A stretch of 64,000 bases of DNA from contig NZ_CP069791.1 in the NCBI RefSeq assembly GCF_016894265.1, positions 1,612,001-1,676,000 on the forward strand, given 5' to 3'. The DNA is from Corynebacterium tuberculostearicum. GTDB lineage: Bacteria > Actinomycetota > Actinomycetes > Mycobacteriales > Mycobacteriaceae. This document shows, in pieces, positions 57,216 to 64,000 of the stretch; position 1 is the stretch's first letter; the number at the start of each line of letters is the position of its first letter. Position numbers and translations under genes: made by a program. The notes beneath the pieces are model-generated. The model saw only the letters and a list, made by a program, of their open reading frames with translations, was not told where the DNA came from and ran no database searches.

Positions 57216-58940
57216 TTAGTTTAGGACACGGATTCCGCTGCGCCGCACTGCAACCCACCACAGGGTGGCGATGACGGCGAAAGTGCAGGCTGCCGACACG
57301 TAGATGACGATGATAGTGCTGGGCGGCAACCCGAGGCCGCGCGGCAGTACAAAGAAGCTCATAGCTGCCGAATAAGCCACGACGCAGAAACGGAATATAA
57401 GCCGGTTGGCCCATGCGGCCAAAGGCAGTACCGCCCACAGGATGTACCACGGATGGACGACGGGAAAGAAGATAACCAGCACTAAGGAGGCGGTGCCGAG
57501 TCCTCCCACAGGGTGGATGCGGCCGCGCAACGTTGCAAAGAGCATGCGGGCCATGAAAGCTACTGCCACCAGCACGCCAAAGGTACGGGTTACGGTGAGA
57601 ATGGCTTCGGTGTGGTCACCTAAGCCCAGCAGCATTCCGATAAAGCCGGTACCCACGCCTACGGCGGTGGAGGTAGAAAGCCACGAGCGAATGGAGGCCG
57701 CCCCGCCTTGTCCCGTGATCCACCCCAGGCCAATGCCGGTTAAGGCGCTAATTTGGGCAATGGTTGCAATTAAAATGACTAGCTGCAGGGCAATGGCGTA
57801 GGCCAAGGCCTTCCAGCGCGATGCACCGTCCTTGTCTATCAGGTGGCGGGCGTACGCCATTCCCACAAAGCCCAGCCCGATAAAGCCGGTAACCTTGACC
57901 ATTCCGGCGCAGGACAGGCAAAAGCCGGAAGCAATGAGCGCTAGGAAGGCACTGCGTGTGGACTTTTCTAGCTTGTCGACGCCCCTTAGTCCCAGCTCCA
58001 TACCCACCAAGAGCAGGCCCAGCATGATGGACTCATTATGGATTCCGCCCACCAGGTGCAAGATAGTGAGTGGGTTGAGAATGCCGAGCCACAGCGCAGA
58101 TTCCGGAGACACCCGGCAGCGCCGCGCCAGGCAGCTAATTGCCCACCCAGCAACGATGATGCCTGCGATGGATAAGAGCCGGTGGGCGATAACTCCCAAG
58201 AGGATGGAATTTGAGGTAACTGCGCTCACCACTCCAGCAAGTCCGAGTGCTACGGGGCCATAGGGAGAAGGGGAGTTGGCCCAGATAAACGGTACGGATC
58301 GGGCGAGCTCATCGCCCGCGCCAAGCAATTGCACCGGTCCTGCAGAATACGGATCCATGCCCTGCATCACGATGGAACCGTTGGCCAAGTAGGAGTAGAT
58401 GTCTTGGGTGAAGAGCGGGGCGGTAAAAATCAGCGGGATGACCCAACCGGCCCACGTGCGCCACAGCTGGTGTGTGGTCACGAGGCGGCGGGCGCGCGCA
58501 GGGGTGAGGGCACCTTCCTGGGGTTGGCGCAGCGGAGTGCCCACAAAAGGGGCAAGGAACACCCAGGCGGCCACCAACAGACCTACTCCCACCATGACTA
58601 TGGCAGAAGAGGTCTGCAGCATGCGGGACATGAGGGAGCCGAAGGGCACGTTGTCATAAGGATTTCCCACTACTGGGAGGGCGCCGGCGCCCAACGCGCC
58701 GAAGGCGATAAGCAGGGATCCCACTGTGCCTACCCAGCGCAGGATAAAAAATGTCCGCCATTGTGCGGTGGTGGTGCGTTTTAGGCCATCTTCTTTGGCG
58801 GGGACAAAATCAAAACGAGAATCAGGTTCTGCGGCTCCGGTGTCCTCGGCGTGTAGCCGCGCAGACCGGGAACCGGCGGTGCCCAGCTGCGGCAGCTCGG
58901 CCTTGACGCCGGAAAGAAAGCCGCGGAGTTTGCCTGTCAT
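57216..58940 (-). CDS. mptB: Alpha-(1->6)-mannopyranosyltransferase MptB-like (GT-C)
   Basis: Polyprenyl-phosphomannose-dependent mannosyltransferase for the mannan core of lipomannan/lipoarabinomannan. About 574 residues from ATG 58940 (MTGKLRGFLSG), with AAGG upstream; a longer frame starts at 59051. About 13 membrane helices. The GT-C loop FTQDIYSYLANGSIVMQGMD after the third helix carries the likely catalytic Asp. Same place beside sufR as in C. glutamicum, which supports MptB rather than MptA. Confidence 0.82.
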   Translation of the reverse strand: MTGKLRGFLSGVKAELPQLGTAGSRSARLHAEDTGAAEPDSRFDFVPAKEDGLKRTTTAQWRTFFILRWVGTVGSLLIAFGALGAGALPVVGNPYDNVPFGSLMSRMLQTSSAIVMVGVGLLVAAWVFLAPFVGTPLRQPQEGALTPARARRLVTTHQLWRTWAGWVIPLIFTAPLFTQDIYSYLANGSIVMQGMDPYSAGPVQLLGAGDELARSVPFIWANSPSPYGPVALGLAGVVSAVTSNSILLGVIAHRLLSIAGIIVAGWAISCLARRCRVSPESALWLGILNPLTILHLVGGIHNESIMLGLLLVGMELGLRGVDKLEKSTRSAFLALIASGFCLSCAGMVKVTGFIGLGFVGMAYARHLIDKDGASRWKALAYAIALQLVILIATIAQISALTGIGLGWITGQGGAASIRSWLSTSTAVGVGTGFIGMLLGLGDHTEAILTVTRTFGVLVAVAFMARMLFATLRGRIHPVGGLGTASLVLVIFFPVVHPWYILWAVLPLAAWANRLIFRFCVVAYSAAMSFFVLPRGLGLPPSTIIVIYVSAACTFAVIATLWWVAVRRSGIRVLN

Positions 58941-59093
58941 GGGATAAGACCTTACGCGAATCCTCCGCACCAACCCCAGCAGGCCCGCCTTTTTGACGCG
59001 CTCAGCACCGCCAGTTGTGGCGATGAGGGGAGTTAGCCACCCCCGTGCCACGCCGAAGAATGGCCAATGGTGGCATTCCGGAATGAATTAAGG

Positions 59094-59105
59094 AACACTA
59101 GTGTT
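59094..59105. promoter_or_regulatory. Palindrome AACACTAGTGTT, SufR operator candidate
   Basis: Perfect 12-base palindrome about 105 bases before sufR in the mptB/sufR gap, immediately upstream of a possible -10 (TCTAAT, 59107-59112). SufR represses the suf operon in actinobacteria by binding an inverted repeat in its own promoter. Confidence 0.5.
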
Positions 59106-59209
59106 GTCTAATAAAGGAGGCGCAGTTGGACTGCGGCGCGACTCTCGGTATTACGGGAGCCGGCTGCAGGGCGGCTGTAAGTGAGCGAAGCACGAAGGGA
59201 GGTCCCGGC

Positions 59210-59947
59210 ATGAGCACACCTCAGCGCGTAGAAACTACTCATAAGGCGGCTAAGGAATCCCGCACTACGGATGGCGATACCCGCCGGCAAGTGATGCTGT
59301 TGCTGCTGAAGGACGGGCCCGTTACCGCTTCCCACTTGGGTGAACGCCTTGGCCTTTCTGCTGCCGGAATCCGCCGGCACTTAGACAATTTGGTGGAAGA
59401 GGAACTGACGGAGGTTGTGCGCCGCCGCCCAGTTACCCGCGGTGCAGCGGGTAGCGGCTCAGGGCGCGGGCGACCAGCCAAACACTTTCGCCTCACCGAT
59501 CGTGGCCGAGCGCAATTCGGCCACGCCTACGATGATTTGGCCTCTGATGCCTTGACGGCGCTTCGCGACGTCGGCGGGTCTGAGGCTGTTAAGCGCTTTG
59601 CCAAGGTTCGCTTCGAGCGACTCGTTGCAGATGTGCGTCCCCTCGTAGAAGAGGGCGAATCTGTAGAGGATGTTGCCCGCAAGCTGGCCGAGGTCTTGGA
59701 CGAGCACGGTTACGCCGCCACGGTGGACCGCGCTGGTCAGGGAGTGCAAATCTGTCAGCACCATTGTCCGGTCTCCCATGTGGCGGCCGAGCATCCGGAG
59801 CTGTGTGAGGCGGAACAAGAAGTCTTTTCTGCTCTATTAGGCAAACACGTACAGCCTTTGGCCTCCATCGCCGGCGGTCATGGGATCTGTACCACGAACA
59901 TCCCCTTGACACCCGTTAATACAAATACTGAAAGGAGCGAGTCATGA
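59210..59947 (+). CDS. sufR: Fe-S-sensing repressor of the suf operon
   Basis: 245 residues from ATG 59210 after GAAGGGAGG. An ArsR/DeoR-type winged helix covers residues ~25-95 ([20 protein letters not shown] then [14 protein letters not shown]). The cluster-binding cysteines are in [20 protein letters not shown] then CEAE (three Cys, as in SufR). Its TGA overlaps the sufB ATG (ATGA). It probably represses the operon when Fe-S clusters suffice. Confidence 0.93.
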   Translation: MSTPQRVETTHKAAKESRTTDGDTRRQVMLLLLKDGPVTASHLGERLGLSAAGIRRHLDNLVEEELTEVVRRRPVTRGAAGSGSGRGRPAKHFRLTDRGRAQFGHAYDDLASDALTALRDVGGSEAVKRFAKVRFERLVADVRPLVEEGESVEDVARKLAEVLDEHGYAATVDRAGQGVQICQHHCPVSHVAAEHPELCEAEQEVFSALLGKHVQPLASIAGGHGICTTNIPLTPVNTNTERSES

Positions 59948-61383
59948 CCCAGGCACAATCGGCACCCGAGAACAAGATGACCGATGATGAAATCATTGAT
60001 TCCATTGGTGCATATGAGTACGGCTGGCACGACTCGGACGCGGCTGGTGCTTCTGCTCGCCGCGGCTTGAACGAAGATGTAGTACGCGATATTTCCGCCA
60101 AGAAGGGCGAGCCGGAATGGATGCTTAACCAGCGCCTGAAGGCACTCAACATCTTTGATAAGAAGCCCGTTCCCACCTGGGGTGCGGATCTGTCTGGCAT
60201 CGACTTCGACCAGATTAAGTACTACGTGAAGTCCACTGAGGAGCAGGCCCAGACCTGGGACGAACTTCCTGACGATATCAAGGCCACCTACGATAAGTTG
60301 GGCATTCCAGAGGCCGAGAAGCAGCGCCTCGTTGCCGGTGTGGCAGCCCAGTACGAGTCCGAGGTTGTCTACCACCAGATCCGTGAGGACCTGGAAAGCC
60401 AGGGCGTCATCTTCGTCGATACTGATACCGCACTTCGCGATTACCCTGAGCTTTTCAAGGAGTACTTCGGCACCGTTATCCCGGCCGGTGACAACAAGTT
60501 CTCCGCGCTGAACTCCGCAGTGTGGTCCGGTGGCTCCTTTATCTACGTGCCCAAGGGCGTCCACGTAGACATTCCACTCCAGGCCTACTTCCGCATCAAC
60601 ACGGAGAACATGGGCCAGTTCGAGCGCACCCTCATCATCGTCGACGAGGACGCTTATGTTCACTACGTCGAGGGCTGTACCGCTCCTATCTACAAGTCTG
60701 ATTCCCTGCACTCCGCGGTAGTGGAGATCATCGTGAAGAAGGGCGGCCGCTGCCGCTACACCACCATTCAGAACTGGTCCAGCAACGTCTACAACTTGGT
60801 GACCAAGCGCACCAAGGTAGAAGAAGGCGGCACCATGGAATGGGTCGACGGCAACATTGGCTCCAAGGTCACCATGAAGTACCCGGCCGTATGGATGACC
60901 GGTCCTTACGCCAAGGGTGAGGTTCTCTCCGTTGCCTTTGCTGGTGAGAACCAGTTCCAGGACACGGGCGCCAAGATGACTCACATGGCTCCGCACACCT
61001 CTTCCAATATCGTGTCCAAGTCGGTTGCCCGTGCCGGCGGCCGCGCCGCATACCGCGGCTTGGTGCAGGTTAATCAAAACGCGCACCATTCCACCTCTAA
61101 CGTCGAGTGCGATGCGTTGCTGGTGGACAATATCTCGCGTTCGGATACATACCCGTATAACGACATCCGCAATGACCACGTCACGCTGGGCCATGAGGCA
61201 ACCGTTTCCCAGGTTTCTGAGGAACAGCTGTTCTACCTGATGTCCCGCGGTATTGCGGAAGAAGAAGCAATGGCGATGATCGTGCGTGGCTTCGTTGAGC
61301 CGATTGCTAAGGAGCTGCCGATGGAGTACGCCCTCGAGCTCAACCGCCTCATCGAACTGCAAATGGAAGGATCGGTCGGCTAA
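59944..61383 (+). CDS. sufB: Fe-S assembly scaffold protein SufB
   Basis: Scaffold of the SufBC2D complex. 479 residues. [19 protein letters not shown] and [19 protein letters not shown] are in the beta-helix core, and the C-terminal [20 protein letters not shown] then [17 protein letters not shown] is the family signature. No intein is present, unlike some mycobacterial SufB proteins. It is coupled to sufR and 5 bases ahead of sufD. Confidence 0.97.
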   Translation: MTQAQSAPENKMTDDEIIDSIGAYEYGWHDSDAAGASARRGLNEDVVRDISAKKGEPEWMLNQRLKALNIFDKKPVPTWGADLSGIDFDQIKYYVKSTEEQAQTWDELPDDIKATYDKLGIPEAEKQRLVAGVAAQYESEVVYHQIREDLESQGVIFVDTDTALRDYPELFKEYFGTVIPAGDNKFSALNSAVWSGGSFIYVPKGVHVDIPLQAYFRINTENMGQFERTLIIVDEDAYVHYVEGCTAPIYKSDSLHSAVVEIIVKKGGRCRYTTIQNWSSNVYNLVTKRTKVEEGGTMEWVDGNIGSKVTMKYPAVWMTGPYAKGEVLSVAFAGENQFQDTGAKMTHMAPHTSSNIVSKSVARAGGRAAYRGLVQVNQNAHHSTSNVECDALLVDNISRSDTYPYNDIRNDHVTLGHEATVSQVSEEQLFYLMSRGIAEEEAMAMIVRGFVEPIAKELPMEYALELNRLIELQMEGSVG

Positions 61384-61388
61384 AGAAA

Positions 61389-62543
61389 ATGGTCGCTTCG
61401 AACGAATTCAATCCGGATAAGATCACCAAGGGTGACGTCTTTACCTCCACCAACGTGGAGGACTTCCCGGTGCCGCACGGCCGCGATGAGGTGTGGCGCT
61501 TTGTCTCCCTGCGCAAGCTCCGTGGACTGCACAATGGCGAGTTCGCTGAGGCAGTGGCACAGGATGTCACCGTGAGCGAACATCCAGGCGTAAGCTCCGA
61601 GACCGTCGCTCGCGATGACGAGCGCTTGGGCCGCGTTGGTACCCCGTCTGACCGCGTTGCGGCACAGGCGTGGACTTCTATGCCTGAAGGCCAGGTTGTC
61701 ACCATTGACGCTGAGGCTCAGGTGGAAGAGCCCGTTGTCATTACCTACACCGGCAAGGGCGAGGGCGTAACTTCCTTTGGCGCCACCTCCATCGAGGTAG
61801 GCCACCACGCGGAAGCCACCGTCATCCTGAAGTACGTCGGCTCTGGCACCCACGCAGATAACGTCGAGTTCATCGTGGGCGATGGCGCTCACCTGACCGT
61901 CGTTGTTGACGTTGATTGGGAAGACGATGCCGTACACCTGTCTAACCACGTAGCACAGCTCGGCCGCGATTCCGTGCTGCGCCACAACTCCGCTATCTTT
62001 GGCGGCGAGGTGGTACGCATCGTGCCTCGCGTGAACTTCACCGAGCAGGGCGGCGACGCAGAGTTGCTGGGCGTCTACTTCGCTGATGAAGGCCAGTACT
62101 TTGAAAACCGCATGTTGGTGGATCACTCCGTCCCTAATTGCCGCTCCCACGTCCTGTACAAGGGCGCACTGCAGGGCACCAAGGACAATGAGGCCCGCAC
62201 CTGCTGGGTGGGCGATGTCCTTATCCGCTCCAATGCACAGGGCACCGATACCTACGAGACCAACAACAACCTGATTCTGACCGAGGGCGCTCGCGCGGAC
62301 GCAATCCCTAATTTGGAAATTGAGACCGGTGAAATTACCGGTGCAGGCCACGCGGCCACCGTTGGTCGCTTCGATGACATCGAGTTGTTCTACCTGATGT
62401 CTCGCGGTATTCCAGAGGCTGAAGCCCGCCGCCTCATCATCCGTGGCTTCTTCAATGAGGTCATCCACCGTATTCCGGTGCAGTCCCTGTCCGAGGAATT
62501 GGAAAACCGCATTTCCGAAGAACTGGAAAAGATCTCCGCCTAA
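61389..62543 (+). CDS. sufD: Fe-S assembly protein SufD
   Basis: Partner of SufB in the SufBC2D scaffold. 384 residues. The C-terminal half mirrors SufB: DEGQYFENRMLVDHSVPNCR, LYKGALQGTKDNEARTCWV, EIETGEITGAGHAATVGRFD and SRGIPEAEARRLIIRGFF. The N-terminus is more variable. 5 bases after sufB and 30 before sufC. Confidence 0.95.
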   Translation: MVASNEFNPDKITKGDVFTSTNVEDFPVPHGRDEVWRFVSLRKLRGLHNGEFAEAVAQDVTVSEHPGVSSETVARDDERLGRVGTPSDRVAAQAWTSMPEGQVVTIDAEAQVEEPVVITYTGKGEGVTSFGATSIEVGHHAEATVILKYVGSGTHADNVEFIVGDGAHLTVVVDVDWEDDAVHLSNHVAQLGRDSVLRHNSAIFGGEVVRIVPRVNFTEQGGDAELLGVYFADEGQYFENRMLVDHSVPNCRSHVLYKGALQGTKDNEARTCWVGDVLIRSNAQGTDTYETNNNLILTEGARADAIPNLEIETGEITGAGHAATVGRFDDIELFYLMSRGIPEAEARRLIIRGFFNEVIHRIPVQSLSEELENRISEELEKISA

Positions 62544-62573
62544 ATCTTTCATAGAAGGAAAACCACACACATT

Positions 62574-63332
62574 ATGTCTACTCTGGAAATTAAGAACCTC
62601 CACGCCCAGGTGCTGCCGACGGAAGAAGGCGGCGAGCCGAAGGAAATCCTCAAGGGCGTTAACCTGACCATCAACTCCGGTGAGATCCACGCCATCATGG
62701 GTCCGAACGGTTCCGGCAAGTCCACCTTGTCTTACACCATCGCCGGCCACCCAAAGTATGAGGTCACCGAGGGCGAGGTGCTTCTCGACGGCGAAAATCT
62801 GCTGGAGATGCCCGTCGACGAGCGCGCTCGCGCCGGCCTCTTCTTGGCTATGCAGTACCCAACTGAGGTACCAGGCGTAAAGGTCTCTCAGTTCATGCGC
62901 TCTGCAGTTACCTCCATTCGCGGTGAAGCACCGAAGCTGCGTGAATGGAACAAGGAGCTTACCCAGGCCCGCGAGAATTTGAAGATTGATAAGTCCTTCA
63001 TCTCCCGCTCCGTCAACGAAGGCTTCTCCGGCGGTGAGAAGAAGCGCCACGAAGTCATGCAGCTGGATATCCTGAAGCCGAAGTTCGCAGTTATGGACGA
63101 GACCGACTCCGGCCTGGACGTTGACGCTCTGCGCATCGTGTCTGAGGGCATCAATAGCTACCAGAAGGAAACCAATGGTGGCATCTTGATGATTACCCAC
63201 TACAAGCGCATCCTGAACTATGTGAAGCCGGACTTTGTGCACGTCTTTGCAGACGGTCAAGTCATCAAGACCGGTGGCGCCGAATTAGCGGATCAGCTCG
63301 AGTCTGACGGCTACGACCAGTTCCTGAAGTAA
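62574..63332 (+). CDS. sufC: Fe-S assembly ATPase SufC
   Basis: ABC-type ATPase of the SufBC2D complex. 252 residues. Walker A IMGPNGSGKSTLSYTIAG, signature EGFSGGEKKRHEVMQL, Walker B FAVMDETDSGLDVDAL, and switch His in MITHYKRIL. Soluble, not a transporter. sufS starts 45 bases later. Confidence 0.97.
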   Translation: MSTLEIKNLHAQVLPTEEGGEPKEILKGVNLTINSGEIHAIMGPNGSGKSTLSYTIAGHPKYEVTEGEVLLDGENLLEMPVDERARAGLFLAMQYPTEVPGVKVSQFMRSAVTSIRGEAPKLREWNKELTQARENLKIDKSFISRSVNEGFSGGEKKRHEVMQLDILKPKFAVMDETDSGLDVDALRIVSEGINSYQKETNGGILMITHYKRILNYVKPDFVHVFADGQVIKTGGAELADQLESDGYDQFLK

Positions 63333-63368
63333 GGACCGACCACGGGCCGGTCAACCGCGACTATCTAA

Positions 63369-64000
<632 letters not shown>

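Noticed and set aside
59878..61362. 494-codon open frame antisense to sufB
   Set aside because: Shadow of sufB; no start signal and no protein-family features.
61380..63260. 626-codon open frame antisense to sufD-sufC
   Set aside because: It mirrors two well-identified genes; long antisense frames are common in GC-rich coding DNA, and the translation shows no family motif and no ribosome binding site.

Overview
The window is about 64 kb of high-GC chromosome from a Corynebacterium. The evidence is gene order: aroB-aroQ-pepQ-efp-nusB, pyrR-pyrBC-carAB-pyrF-mihF-gmk-rpoZ-coaBC-metK-priA-def-fmt-rsmB-rpe, the rib cluster, uvrC-rapZ-yvcK-whiA, gapA-pgk-tpiA-secG, tkt-tal-zwf-opcA-pgl, ctaB/qor/ctaA, mptB and sufR-sufBDCS. 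A McbR-type operator at metK and a GlxR-type site before gapA also fit this genus. I cannot assign a species. Almost everything is core metabolism or information processing. I see no CRISPR array, no tRNA or rRNA, and no defence or biosynthetic island.

Layout. 1-2226: end of the shikimate block plus the Xaa-Pro peptidase pepQ. 2220-6400: a compound insertion of three insertion sequences at the very end of pepQ. The outer element is IS1249-like; an IS3-type and an IS256-type element are each inserted inside its transposase gene. All ends, inverted repeats and target duplications can be read. 6421-7317: a secreted SGNH hydrolase that originally met pepQ tail to tail. 7571-11450: efp, nusB, two YbjN-domain genes and an SRPBCC-epimerase fusion. 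11503-19927: the pyrimidine operon behind a PyrR-binding leader. 20187-31090: nucleoid, nucleotide, CoA, SAM, replication-restart and translation genes running into riboflavin synthesis. 31126-39318: riboflavin genes, a PH-domain membrane protein, uvrC, rapZ-like, yvcK-like and whiA.

39451-45221: an L-lactate permease (minus strand) sits divergent to the glycolytic genes gapA-pgk-tpiA-secG. The ppc gene found between tpiA and secG in C. glutamicum is absent here. 45368-51975: the pentose-phosphate operon tkt-tal-zwf-opcA-pgl on the minus strand. 52289-55379: heme O/heme A genes ctaB and ctaA around a quinone oxidoreductase. 55458-58940: an ABC-2 exporter pair and the mannosyltransferase mptB. 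59210-64000: the suf Fe-S assembly operon, with sufS cut by the window edge.

The clearest new observation is the three-layer IS nest. Removing the two inner elements with one copy of each target duplication restores a 400-codon open frame. Removing the whole outer element restores a slightly longer pepQ whose stop overlaps the stop of the neighbouring hydrolase. Secondary points are several candidate control elements (PyrR site over a ribosome binding site, McbR operator in the metK promoter, palindromes before lldP/gapA, short leader ORFs before secG and ctaB) and the missing ppc. I found no undescribed multi-gene system.
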